NCBI RefSeq assembly: GCF_017329605.1 | Contig: NZ_JAFMTY010000026.1 | Coordinates: 1 to 49,620 of the forward strand | Direction of reading: 5' to 3' | DNA from: Alicyclobacillus fructus | GTDB taxonomy: Bacteria; Bacillota; Bacilli; Alicyclobacillales; Alicyclobacillaceae | Length of the DNA: 49,620 nucleotides | Shown here: positions 1-9,013 of the stretch, in pieces | Layout of the letters: each line of letters opens with the position of its first letter | Position numbering within the stretch: position 1 is the stretch's first letter | Position numbers and translations under genes: made by a program | The notes under the pieces: generated by a model | Seen by the model: only the letters and a program-made list of their open reading frames with translations | Database searches by the model: none | What the model was told of the DNA's origin: nothing

Positions 1-125
1 GGGCCCGCGGGGGGGCCCCAAAACCCCCCCTTTTTTTTTCCCCCCCCGCCCCCCCCCCCACGCCACCCCACAACAAAAAACTGTCCCCAACCCGCTTTCG
101 GGGGTTTAAAACCCCCCAAAACCGG
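1..125. other. Low-complexity, probably artefactual contig end
   Basis: The first ~125 bases are runs of G, C, A and T (for example T9 followed by C7, then C10) unlike anything else in the window. No gene, hairpin or promoter can be supported here. Such homopolymer staircases are typical of poor base calling or assembly extension at a contig end; a true genomic low-complexity tract cannot be excluded. Normal sequence resumes at about 125, and 125-240 holds no recognisable feature. Confidence 0.6.
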
Positions 126-242
126 CGATTTTGTTTTCAAGCCTGCGTTTCGCTCGAGCGACGAGGATCATGAACCCCAGGCGAATCCGGGGCATAAAAG
201 GCGCCGAATTTCGAATATATAGGCATTGACAGCGGTGAACGA

Positions 243-271
243 TTGTCTTTTTACGCAACTTATTCTATGAT
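243..271 (+). promoter_or_regulatory. Candidate sigma-A promoter of acs-satP
   Basis: A -35-like TTGTCT (243-248) and a -10 TATGAT (266-271) are separated by exactly 17 bp, 60 bp before the acs start. A second TTGACA at 226-231 has no good -10 at the right spacing. The -10 is strong and the -35 moderate. No obvious CcpA (cre) site was seen. Confidence 0.55.
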
Positions 272-330
272 GGAATCGAACCATTCAAGTCGCAGCCGTG
301 ATCGTCACGGTCAGAGAAAGGAGCCAGATC

Positions 331-2280
<1,950 letters not shown>

Positions 2281-2409
2281 GAGCGATGCGCCAGGATGGC
2301 AACGCCCTGCGCCTGGAAGGAGGTGATCCGGCAGGCGCAGGACGCCCACTCGTTTTCATGCCGAGCCGTAGTCAACCCACGAAAAGAGACGGAAAAGAGG
2401 GTGAAATCT

Positions 2410-2994
2410 ATGTCCGATCAGGTGAAAATCGCTGACCCCGGCCCGCTTGGACTCGCCGGATTTGGCATCACCACGTGTATCCTGAGTCTGATCAACGCTG
2501 GCGTCACGAGCGCCGGAGCGCTGGGGGTCGTGCTGGGACTCTCCATCGCCTATGGCGGCACCGCTCAGTTCATCGCCGGGCTTTGGGAATTCCGCAAGGG
2601 CAACACCTTCGGCGCGACCGCGTTTTGCTCGTACGGCGCGTTTTGGTGGGCGTTTTATCTCATCAACAAATTCGCGCCCACGGCGGGGCTGGGACTCTTT
2701 CTCCTGTTCTTCGGCATCCTCACGCTGTTCCTTTGGTTCGGAACGTTCTATCTGAACAAAGCACTCTGGTTTGTCTTCCTGTGTCTGTGGATCACGTTCT
2801 TCCTGCTCGCCGCGCACGCCTTCGGCATCATCGGCAGCAGCGCCGCGGGCGGATGGGTCGGATTGATCTGCGGCTTGAGCGCGCTGTACACCTCGTTCGC
2901 GACGGTCTTGAACGAAACCATGGGCCACGTCTTCATGCCGTTGGGTCAACCGTTTGCGCAAAGGCGCACGTCTTCGAGTGGTGTAAGCGCTTAA
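2410..2994 (+). CDS. satP: Acetate/succinate transporter, GPR1/FUN34/YaaH family
   Basis: Small integral membrane carrier for acetate (family knowledge: SatP/YaaH, six membrane helices, proton-coupled uptake). The 194 residues open with ADPGPLGLAGFG, the degenerate form of the family signature NPAPLGLxGFG, followed by six hydrophobic segments with the typical YGGTAQFIAGLWEFRKGNTF stretch after helix 2. The start is ATG 2410, with GGAAAAGAGG nine bases upstream; earlier in-frame starts lack a ribosome site. It lies 129 bp after acs with no visible terminator between, so co-transcription is likely and function in acetate uptake is well supported by context. Confidence 0.88.
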   Translation: MSDQVKIADPGPLGLAGFGITTCILSLINAGVTSAGALGVVLGLSIAYGGTAQFIAGLWEFRKGNTFGATAFCSYGAFWWAFYLINKFAPTAGLGLFLLFFGILTLFLWFGTFYLNKALWFVFLCLWITFFLLAAHAFGIIGSSAAGGWVGLICGLSALYTSFATVLNETMGHVFMPLGQPFAQRRTSSSGVSA

Positions 2995-3048
2995 ACCTCT
3001 CGTTCGGAAATCGCTTATTTTGAACAGCAGTCCGATCCCGGTCGACTC

Positions 3049-3073
3049 GAGGCGGCCCTCGCCAGGCCGCCTC
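3049..3073. terminator. Hairpin between convergent satP and gntR
   Basis: GAGGCGGCC (3049-3057) and GGCCGCCTC (3065-3073) form a perfect 9-bp stem with a 7-base loop, followed by TTCCCGTTTGTCCC on the plus strand. It lies between two genes that point at each other and could serve both. The T tract is weak. Confidence 0.6.
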
Positions 3074-3110
3074 TTCCCGTTTGTCCCCTCCCCTCATGCC
3101 CACGGACATG

Positions 3111-3809
3111 TCACACTTCGTCTTGCGGACGGTAGGTAGGCAGACCGCCTTCAAGCAACCTGCGCGATTCATCGACATGCGACTGAATCACGCGCTTCAC
3201 CCACTCCCCGTCGCCGGCGAGGACCGCCTCCGACAAGGCCCGATGTTGCGCAAGGGCACCACGCATGTCGGCATCCCCTCGCTGCATGCGCTTGCGCATC
3301 ACCAGCGCAAGCGTGAGCTGTAACAGGCATCGAATATCTTCCCACAGCCGCATGATGCGGCGATGGTCCGCCGCGCGCACGATGGCTTCGTGATAGGCGA
3401 GATCGAGATCGGAAAACGCCTTCCAGTCCTTCCGGCGAACGGTTTCCTCCATGGTAGACACGATGGACGCGAGCAAGCGGGCGAGCGATTCTCGCTCCGG
3501 TCGGGGCCTTTCGCACACGCGGGCCGCGGCGAACTGCTCAATCAGGCTCCTGACGTCGTACAGTTCGCCGGCGTCGCCGAGATCGAGTCCCAGGACACGA
3601 GCGCCACTCCGGCTAAGTTCGATCAGCCCTTCGTATGCCAACTGTCTCAGGGCTTCTCGCACCGGCGATCGGCTCGTGCCAAAGCGGCGAGCCAAGACGT
3701 TTTCGCTTAACACATAACCAGCAGGCCATTCGCCATACACGATTTCCCTGCGGAGCACATCGGCAATGGCCTCTCCGAGCCTCTTGGCGCCTCCCAGATC
3801 CCGCTCCAC
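3111..3809 (-). CDS. GntR-family regulator with FCD (FadR-type) ligand domain
   Basis: DNA-binding transcription factor. The N-terminal winged helix-turn-helix spans about residues 10-75 (GEWPAGYVLSENVLARRFGTS, then RSPVREALRQLAYEGLIE). The C-terminal helical FCD domain (SLIEQFAAARVC..., DLAYHEAIVRAADHRRIMRLWEDI) normally binds a small carboxylic acid through a metal. The 232-residue length is normal. The GTG start at 3809 is preceded by AGGAGGGGG. It is transcribed away from wrbA and towards satP, so it might control either neighbour. The palindrome in front of wrbA is not of the usual FadR half-site type, so wrbA is not an obvious target. The ligand cannot be told from sequence. Confidence 0.85.
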   Translation of the reverse strand: MERDLGGAKRLGEAIADVLRREIVYGEWPAGYVLSENVLARRFGTSRSPVREALRQLAYEGLIELSRSGARVLGLDLGDAGELYDVRSLIEQFAAARVCERPRPERESLARLLASIVSTMEETVRRKDWKAFSDLDLAYHEAIVRAADHRRIMRLWEDIRCLLQLTLALVMRKRMQRGDADMRGALAQHRALSEAVLAGDGEWVKRVIQSHVDESRRLLEGGLPTYRPQDEV

Positions 3810-3841
3810 GGCACCCCCTCCTTTTCCGACCCTTCAGACAG

Positions 3842-3870
3842 TTGACAGCTTCCACTCGGCCCTCTATGAT
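3842..3870 (+). promoter_or_regulatory. Near-consensus sigma-A promoter of wrbA
   Basis: TTGACA (3842-3847), 17-bp spacer, TATGAT (3865-3870). This is one of the best promoter matches in the window. Predicted transcription start is near 3877, just before the inverted repeat at 3882-3902. Confidence 0.8.
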
Positions 3871-3881
3871 GGATTCGCACC

Positions 3882-3902
3882 ATACTTACGAATGGTAAGT
3901 AT
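3882..3902. promoter_or_regulatory. Perfect palindromic operator in front of wrbA
   Basis: ATACTTAC (3882-3889), spacer GAATG, GTAAGTAT (3895-3902): a perfect 8+8 bp inverted repeat placed a few bases downstream of the expected transcription start, a classic repressor position. ACTTAC/GTAAGT half-sites resemble those described for HxlR/DUF24-type quinone- or thiol-sensing repressors such as YodB, which control quinone reductases. That link is inference, because no HxlR gene lies in the window. Confidence 0.7.
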
Positions 3903-3939
3903 ATGAGTGCGAGAGAGAAACCAGCGTGGAGGGCAGATC

Positions 3940-4560
3940 ATGACCAACGTCCGTTTGACTATCCTTTACTATAGTGCAACGGGGACCAACTATCGAATGG
4001 CGCAGATCGCGGCGGAGGCGGCCCGCGAGCTTGGCGCGGAGGTTCGCGTGCGCAAAGTCGCAGAGCTCGCACCGCGAGAAGTCATTGAGACGTCTCCGGC
4101 ATGGAAGGCTCATATCGAGGCCACCGCGCACGTGCCTGTCGCCACGCCTGACGATGTGGCGTGGGCCGACGCCGTCATCTTCAGCGTCCCAAGTCGGTTT
4201 GGAAACATCCCTTCGCAGATGAAGCAGTTTCTCGACACGCTTGGGCCGCTCTGGGCGAAGGGAGCGACGGCCAACAAGGTCGTGAGCGCGATGTCGAGCG
4301 CGCAAAATCCGCACGGAGGCCAGGAAGCGACGATTCTCTCGCTGTACACGTCGATGTACCATTGGGGCGCCATCATCGCTGCGCCTGGATTCACAGACGC
4401 TTCTGCGTACGCCTCGGGCGGTAACCCCTATGGAACCAGCGTGACGGTCTCGGAGAACGGGGAGATCGATCCCGGCACGCAAGAGGCCATTCGACATCAG
4501 GCGCGCCGAACCGTGACCATCGCGTCCTGGGTCAAACAAGGACAGGCCGTGACGGTCTGA
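3940..4560 (+). CDS. wrbA: WrbA-type NAD(P)H:quinone oxidoreductase
   Basis: Flavodoxin-fold FMN enzyme performing two-electron reduction of quinones, thereby avoiding semiquinone radicals (family knowledge). The FMN phosphate loop is YYSATGTNYRMAQIA at about residues 9-23; the WrbA core follows as VIFSVPSRFGNIPSQMKQFLDTLGPLW and MSSAQNPHGGQEATILSLYTSM, where flavin-ring contacts sit. The 206 residues match WrbA (about 200). ATG 3940 is chosen because GTGGAGGG lies upstream at 3926-3933. It is a single-gene unit with its own strong promoter and operator, ending at a hairpin, which suggests induction by quinones or electrophiles. Confidence 0.88.
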   Translation: MTNVRLTILYYSATGTNYRMAQIAAEAARELGAEVRVRKVAELAPREVIETSPAWKAHIEATAHVPVATPDDVAWADAVIFSVPSRFGNIPSQMKQFLDTLGPLWAKGATANKVVSAMSSAQNPHGGQEATILSLYTSMYHWGAIIAAPGFTDASAYASGGNPYGTSVTVSENGEIDPGTQEAIRHQARRTVTIASWVKQGQAVTV

Positions 4561-4563
4561 CAC

Positions 4564-4584
4564 AAGGCCCGCCGTGCGGGCCTT
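4564..4584. terminator. Bidirectional hairpin between wrbA and the dehydrogenase gene
   Basis: AAGGCCCGC (4564-4572), loop CGT, GCGGGCCTT (4576-4584): perfect 9-bp stem, 3 bases after the wrbA stop and 18 bases from the stop of the convergent gene. Flanking T tracts are short. Confidence 0.65.
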
Positions 4585-4602
4585 GCTCATGTTCGCCGCG
4601 CG

Positions 4603-5493
4603 TCAGCGGAGAAAGTCCGGTTGTTTAAAACGGGGATTGGGATAGCGATAGAATCCCTCGCCGGACTCGCGGCCAAGTTTGCCCTGGTCGATCATGGCCT
4701 TCAGCTTGTCTGCGAGCTTCGCGTAGGCTTCGTTCCCCGACTTCGCCTTGCCCGCCGCAATGTTGTACGCGGTTCGGATACCCACCGTGTCCAGGATGGC
4801 AAACGGCCCCTCCTTCGCGCCGGTTGCAATCATCCACGTCTTGTCGATGGTCTCCGGGTCGGCCACATCGTTCACCCAGAGCATCTGCGCGGCTTCGAGG
4901 AACGGCACCAGCAGCGAGTTCAGGATGTAACCCGGCTGCTCCTTGCGCAGGGGCAACGGCACCATGCCAATGGCCCGAGCGAACTCGATCACGTCCTGAA
5001 ACACCTGTTCGTCGGTTCCGGGATGCCTCATCACCTCGGCTGTGTTGTGCCGCCAAATGGAGTTGGCAAAGTGCAGCGCGAGGAACTTTTCCGGCCGCCC
5101 TGTCGCCTCCGCGAATTGACTGGGCAAGAGGGTTGAAGAGTTCGTGGCGAACACGGTATGAGGCGGCGCCACCGAAGCCAACTGTTCGTAGAACGCCCGC
5201 TTGACCTCTGGGATCTCGGGCACCGCCTCAATGACGAGATCCGCCGCGCGCACCGCATCGGCGAGATCGGCCGTCAGTCGAATCCGGCTAAGGGCTGCAT
5301 CCACCTGCTCCTGGGACGCCCCTAGGTCCCGAACGTAGTTCGGTTTCAACTTCTCGAGCCGGTCCCTCACCTTGGCGAGCGCTTCCTCCGAGATGTCATA
5401 AATGACGACCGGAAAGCCGTGAAAAGCCGTCTGATAGGCAATCTGGCTTCCCAGCACACCCCCGCCCGCGACCGTGATGTTCCGAAACGTCAT
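4603..5493 (-). CDS. 3-hydroxyacyl-CoA (3-hydroxybutyryl-CoA) dehydrogenase
   Basis: NAD-dependent oxidation of L-3-hydroxyacyl-CoA in beta-oxidation or short-chain acyl metabolism. The Rossmann motif VAGGGVLGSQIA sits at about residues 8-19 with the acidic residue of the second strand in VVIYD. The catalytic region reads FATNSSTLLPSQFA then LALHFANSIWRHNTAEV, carrying the conserved Ser, His and Asn positions; the helical C-terminal dimer domain follows (GYILNSLLVPFLEAAQML). The 296 residues are normal. ATG 5493 is favoured over GTG 5499 because AAAGGGTGA is better spaced. The W-R-H stretch after the catalytic His differs from the commoner NPVPxM form. It stands alone, without thiolase or crotonase partners. 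Confidence 0.85.
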   Translation of the reverse strand: MTFRNITVAGGGVLGSQIAYQTAFHGFPVVIYDISEEALAKVRDRLEKLKPNYVRDLGASQEQVDAALSRIRLTADLADAVRAADLVIEAVPEIPEVKRAFYEQLASVAPPHTVFATNSSTLLPSQFAEATGRPEKFLALHFANSIWRHNTAEVMRHPGTDEQVFQDVIEFARAIGMVPLPLRKEQPGYILNSLLVPFLEAAQMLWVNDVADPETIDKTWMIATGAKEGPFAILDTVGIRTAYNIAAGKAKSGNEAYAKLADKLKAMIDQGKLGRESGEGFYRYPNPRFKQPDFLR

Positions 5494-5519
5494 GTTCACT
5501 CACCCTTTCGCACGACAGG

Positions 5520-6275
5520 TCACTCGGGAACGATGGCCACGCGCTCCGACTCGACCGGTGCAGATTGATACGCCCTGGCGATCCCGACTTCCGCCGTGCG
5601 CCGCTTGTCCACCCATCGCACCGGCACGTCGCAGGCGAACGCGGCGCGGAAAGGAAACGGTTTCATCGCGATCCGGCCCGGCCCCGACCACCGGACCTCG
5701 ATGGATGCCCCGACCACGTCCTCCAAATCGCCGAACGCGCCGTTCAACCACGGGACGAATGGACCGCGCCCGCTGCGGGGATCGCTCAGGCACACGTACA
5801 AGGATAGTTTATCGAGAAACTGAAGAATTCGCACATCGCGTTTCACATCGTCCGTCTTCACGCCCAACGCTCGCATCAGGCGAGTCTGCCGGGCTTGTTC
5901 GCGCGCCACGAACGCCATGGCGTCCGCATCCGTGGCATGGGCAAAGAAGGCGCAGTAGTGGCAACTGGCGAGGAGCGCCGCGTACGGGTCGCGCCTTTCG
6001 ACCTCATCCACGCCCTCGCGGTAGTGAGCCAACTTCCAGGCGTCCGGAAGATCGATGAAACTGTACGGCGCGCCGCGGGCGTCATTCCATACGGGCACCT
6101 TGTCCATCCGGATCCAGGCCGCGTCGTGTTCCGACACGCCAATCAGAACAGAGGTTCGGCGGGATGGCGCTGAGAACAGTTCTTCGTCCAACCAGGCGCC
6201 CATTTCACCCGCGTGCAAACTGTGGTCGTACTGTGCAATCATGCGAAACGCGTTGTCCATATCCACGACGATCAC
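5520..6275 (-). CDS. DUF3891-family protein of unknown function
   Basis: The 251 residues resemble DUF3891 proteins: an N-terminal QYDHSLHAGEMGAWLDEELF block, then GVSEHDAAWIRMD, an aromatic PYSFIDLP segment and a DPYAALLASCHYCAFF block. The repeated His/Asp pairs (H in QYDHS, EHD, SCHY) could bind a metal, but no activity is established for the family that I can name. The GTG start at 6275 has AGGGGCGG upstream. It lies 26 bp before the hydroxyacyl-CoA dehydrogenase gene on the same strand, so the two may share a transcript. The family call rests on pattern recall, so I am only moderately sure. Confidence 0.6.
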   Translation of the reverse strand: MIVVDMDNAFRMIAQYDHSLHAGEMGAWLDEELFSAPSRRTSVLIGVSEHDAAWIRMDKVPVWNDARGAPYSFIDLPDAWKLAHYREGVDEVERRDPYAALLASCHYCAFFAHATDADAMAFVAREQARQTRLMRALGVKTDDVKRDVRILQFLDKLSLYVCLSDPRSGRGPFVPWLNGAFGDLEDVVGASIEVRWSGPGRIAMKPFPFRAAFACDVPVRWVDKRRTAEVGIARAYQSAPVESERVAIVPE

Positions 6276-6303
6276 GCGAGACCGCCCCTATCTCAAACGA
6301 AAT

Positions 6304-6346
6304 GCCGCTTCTGGGAAGCGATGTTCCATCGCTTCGCCAGAGCGGC
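6304..6346 (-). terminator. Long hairpin terminator after the DUF302 gene
   Basis: Two 20-base arms, 6304-6323 and 6327-6346, pair almost completely around the loop TTC; the inner 9 bp (GAAGCGATG/CATCGCTTC) are perfect. Read on the minus strand it is followed by ATTTCGTTTG. It lies 19 bp after the DUF302 stop and 28 bp before the DUF3891 start, so it separates the two units. Confidence 0.7.
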
Positions 6347-6365
6347 GCGCATTCCTGCCGGAACT

Positions 6366-6764
6366 TCACGAATTCACGGCCTCAGCGATGGCGCTTGCGA
6401 GCGCATCCTCGACGCGCGCTGCGACGGGATCGAGGGCGGGATCGCCAACCCAGCCGATGAGCGACGTCGGTCTGGGAAACGCGACCTTCGTCCGCTCGCC
6501 GTCTTGGTACACCACGACCTTGCAGGGGAGAAAATACCCGACCTGAAGGTTTTGCGACAGCACCTCGTGTGCAGCCTTGGGGTTACACACCTCCAGAATT
6601 CGGTACGGCGTCGAAAACGGCATACCTTTGGCGCTGAGCGTCTCGGGGACGTCCATCTGCCAAAGGACGCCGAACTGGCGCTTCTTCAGCTCCTGCGTGA
6701 CTCGCTCAACCGTCTCATCCACCGAATGAGGGGAATCGTAAACGCGAGCCCAGGTTTCGCCCAT
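6366..6764 (-). CDS. DUF302-domain protein
   Basis: A 132-residue soluble protein of the DUF302 fold. Recognisable parts are DSPHSVDETVERVTQELKKRQFGVLWQMDV, then YRILEVCNPKAAHEVLS, VGYFLPCKVVVYQDG and the TSLIGWVGDP loop. Two cysteines (VCNP and LPCKV) are at conserved positions of the family. DUF302 genes often sit with rhodaneses, thioredoxins and sulfide- or metal-handling genes, as here. I start it at ATG 6764, preceded by GGGAGGGATGGAGC; the reading frame stays open upstream but that part overlaps the thioredoxin remnant and has no family similarity. Function unknown; sulfur or redox stress is inferred from neighbours. Confidence 0.75.
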   Translation of the reverse strand: MGETWARVYDSPHSVDETVERVTQELKKRQFGVLWQMDVPETLSAKGMPFSTPYRILEVCNPKAAHEVLSQNLQVGYFLPCKVVVYQDGERTKVAFPRPTSLIGWVGDPALDPVAARVEDALASAIAEAVNS

Positions 6765-6784
6765 GCTCCATCCCTCCCAACGTT

Positions 6785-6949
6785 TCACACCGACTTCAGG
6801 GCCCGAACCACGGCGTGTTTCGGCGTCAAACCCTGAACCCGAAACAAGGGCATTCCATCCCGACACCCGATCAGCGTCGGCATGCTCATCACCCCGCACG
6901 CCTGTGCAACGCGCGGACGATCATCCACATTCAGCTTGCCCACAACTCC
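6785..6949 (-). pseudogene. Thioredoxin C-terminal half (N-terminus with active site missing)
   Basis: The reading frame encodes VVGKLNVDDRPRVAQACGVM followed by SMPTLIGCRDGMPLFRVQG and a final helix. This is the second half of thioredoxin, including the cis-Pro loop (MPT), strands 4 and 5 and the last helix. The first half with the WCGPC redox site is absent: the upstream 30 bases run directly into the rhodanese stop codon. A weak TTG start at 6979 could let about 64 residues be made, but without the CxxC pair it would not be a thioredoxin. A deletion joining the rhodanese gene to the thioredoxin 3' half is the simplest explanation. Confidence 0.7.
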
Positions 6950-6975
6950 CCGCCTTCTCACGACAGTCCTTGGTG

Positions 6976-7362
6976 TCAAGAAGACCGCCGCTTCGCGGCG
7001 TTCCAGGCCAGAATCCCACCCGTGACGTTACGGACGTCCTGGAAGCCATGGCGCGCAAGCCATCTTGCGGCTTGAGCGCTCCGCGCGCCTGATCGACACA
7101 TCACCACCACGGGCTTGTCCTTCTTTAACTCCCCGCTCTTGGCAGGCAGCTCACCGAGCGGGATGTTCCGAAACCCTTGGACATGGCCGCCGCGGAATTC
7201 CGAAGGCTCGCGCACGTCGACGAACTGTGCGCCCGACGTTTTGTCCCGCATCAGCGCCTTCAACTCGTCGGGCGATATGGCGCGCACACCCCTCACGGGG
7301 CGTGATCGCCAAATCCAAAGCGCGGCGGCCGCGACCACCAACACGACCCAAAGCCAAGTCAT
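6976..7362 (-). CDS. Membrane-anchored rhodanese-like sulfurtransferase
   Basis: 128 residues: an N-terminal membrane anchor (TWLWVVLVVAAAALWIW, about residues 2-18), then one rhodanese domain with FVDVREPSEFRGGHVQGFRNIP and the active-site loop MCRSGARS, whose cysteine accepts sulfane sulfur. The family moves sulfur from persulfides or thiosulfate to thiol acceptors. The start is ATG 7362 with GAAAGGGG upstream; an in-frame extension to 7404 runs into the promoter. It is first in a short operon with the thioredoxin remnant and DUF302, behind a strong promoter and an ATACC-N6-GGTAT dyad. Confidence 0.85.
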   Translation of the reverse strand: MTWLWVVLVVAAAALWIWRSRPVRGVRAISPDELKALMRDKTSGAQFVDVREPSEFRGGHVQGFRNIPLGELPAKSGELKKDKPVVVMCRSGARSAQAARWLARHGFQDVRNVTGGILAWNAAKRRSS

Positions 7363-7397
7363 CGCCGAACCCCTTTCGCGTGCTTCGTGCGCTTTCG

Positions 7398-7413
7398 ATA
7401 CCATACACGGTAT
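7398..7413. promoter_or_regulatory. ATACC-N6-GGTAT operator-like dyad before the rhodanese gene
   Basis: ATACC (7398-7402), six-base spacer ATACAC, GGTAT (7409-7413), directly abutting the -10 box on the downstream side. The layout resembles operators of CsoR/CstR-family repressors (copper or persulfide sensors), and such regulators commonly control rhodanese operons. No CsoR gene lies in the window, so the regulator is inferred. Confidence 0.5.
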
Positions 7414-7442
7414 AGTATATAGGTGCGCGGAAAGCCCGTCAA
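7414..7442 (-). promoter_or_regulatory. Sigma-A promoter of the rhodanese-DUF302 operon
   Basis: On the minus strand: TTGACG (7437-7442), 17-bp spacer, TATACT (7414-7419). Both boxes are close to consensus. Confidence 0.8.
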
Positions 7443-7452
7443 TGAAAGCCGA

Positions 7453-7469
7453 CAGGGAACGCGTCCCTG
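7453..7469 (-). terminator. Short hairpin after the ABC permease gene
   Basis: CAGGGA (7453-7458) and TCCCTG (7464-7469) pair around a 5-base loop, 11 bp after the permease stop; on the minus strand TCGGCTTTCATTG follows. It lies only 10 bp before the -35 box of the rhodanese operon, so it would insulate that promoter. Confidence 0.5.
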
Positions 7470-7480
7470 CCGGCCGCGAA

Positions 7481-9013
7481 TCAGGGTGAGATGAACTGAC
7501 GCGCCGCGACTCGCAGGCGCCACGCGAGGAGCATCGTTCCGGCAGCGAGGAAGATCATCGCCCCTGCCGCCACAAGGGGCCACGGCGCCCCTTCCACCGC
7601 ATCGACCAACCGCCCGCCTTCGGCGAAGGCAGCCACCGCAACGGCGAGTTCGGCGAACAGCGCCCACCCGGTCCCGACGCTCCTGCCTGCCGTGAATAAC
7701 GCCGCCGACATCATGGTGTTCCACGCGCCGGCCGCGACGCCCATGACAAGCGCCAGCAACACGGACAACGCGTCCTCGGTACACGCCGCCTGAGCCGCCT
7801 CGTGGTGCAGCAGAGCGACGGCGCTCGCCAACGCACCCACGCCGAGCCAAGGCAGCATGGTCACGGCTTCCGCAAGACCGAACCCGGCGATCACGCCATC
7901 CTTTCGAACGGGAAGCATGCGAAACCAATCGCCCATGTCACCGACGAGACCCGCAACGACGGCCCCTGACGCGAAGGACCACAGCCAAGCGCCCCCCATG
8001 AGCCCAGCTTCCACGCCCCTCACAAAAGCATGAGGATTTGAAGTTTTCCATCCGTACACCGCCACGGCGATCCCCGTCGCCAACCACGCCGTGAGGATGC
8101 CCCTCTGCGGAGCCCGGTTGGTCGTACGCGGGTGGAAGGACAACATCGCATGCGGAAACGCCAGACGAAACGCTTGGCGAGCCGCCTGGTATGCCTCGAG
8201 AAGCCCTGGGTGGTCAACCTTTCGGCCAGCCTGCACCGCCTGCTCGCGAGCGCCTGCGAAGCGAGAGCCCAGTGCCACCGGCCTGACGCTTTGCCGTGGC
8301 GCAGGGACGTCTTCCCCAAATGCCCAGGTCCCGCGGGTCAAGGCGCGAATCGCAAGCCCTTCACACGCGAGCGAGAGGATGACGTAGATGCACGCCAGCG
8401 CAAACCACACGCTGTGTTGGGTCGGAAGCGGTCCGCGCGCGGCGACGTCGTCTCCTACCAAGAGGATCAACACGGTCGACATGGTGCCCCATCCATTGCT
8501 GATCCAGCGGTACCCTGGCGTATTCCGCAGGACCACGAGGGCCGCGGCCTCGGCGGCCAGCCCCACCGCCGCGATGGCCAGCACCGCGAACATCGCCAGC
8601 CAAGTGTGCAGCGTGGCCGGATTGAGACCTCGCCCGATCACGGCAAGTTCCAGAAGGACAAGGAGTGCGCCTAACGCAAGCCACCCGAGCACTCGCAGGT
8701 ATGACACGACCATGCGGGTGAAAATCAGGTCCCGTCGCCGGTAAGGCAAAAGCGCGAAGAGATAGAGATCGTCGCGAGATACGACCGCACGCGGAACAGT
8801 GACATAGCTCATCAGAAACCACGCGCATAGCATGACAAACGGAAAGCGGCTCCAAGGAAGCGATTCCAACCTGGTCAGCACTGCCGCGAGAACGACGGCA
8901 AAAGCGGCCGCCACCAAAGGGGCGGACCATCGCGCCTGAATCGTGTCGTATTTGCCCCTCGCGCGCGACCATTCAAAGCGAAACAGCGCTGCGAGATGCG
9001 ACCATCGCGTCAC
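7481..9013 (-). CDS. ABC transporter permease, ABC-2-like
   Basis: A 510-residue polytopic membrane protein with roughly ten hydrophobic segments (for example APLVAAAFAVVLAAVLTRL, FVMLCAWFLMSYVTVPRAVV, PWPLVAAGAMIFLAAGTMLL), the expected partner of the ATPase encoded just upstream. The GTG start (9013) overlaps the ATPase stop by 4 bases (GTGA) and has GGGAGGTG eight bases ahead, indicating translational coupling. Together with the YtrA-type GntR gene this makes a regulator-ATPase-permease operon like those that export antibiotics or lipids or respond to cell-wall stress; the substrate cannot be read from sequence. Confidence 0.8.
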   Translation of the reverse strand: MTRWSHLAALFRFEWSRARGKYDTIQARWSAPLVAAAFAVVLAAVLTRLESLPWSRFPFVMLCAWFLMSYVTVPRAVVSRDDLYLFALLPYRRRDLIFTRMVVSYLRVLGWLALGALLVLLELAVIGRGLNPATLHTWLAMFAVLAIAAVGLAAEAAALVVLRNTPGYRWISNGWGTMSTVLILLVGDDVAARGPLPTQHSVWFALACIYVILSLACEGLAIRALTRGTWAFGEDVPAPRQSVRPVALGSRFAGAREQAVQAGRKVDHPGLLEAYQAARQAFRLAFPHAMLSFHPRTTNRAPQRGILTAWLATGIAVAVYGWKTSNPHAFVRGVEAGLMGGAWLWSFASGAVVAGLVGDMGDWFRMLPVRKDGVIAGFGLAEAVTMLPWLGVGALASAVALLHHEAAQAACTEDALSVLLALVMGVAAGAWNTMMSAALFTAGRSVGTGWALFAELAVAVAAFAEGGRLVDAVEGAPWPLVAAGAMIFLAAGTMLLAWRLRVAARQFISP

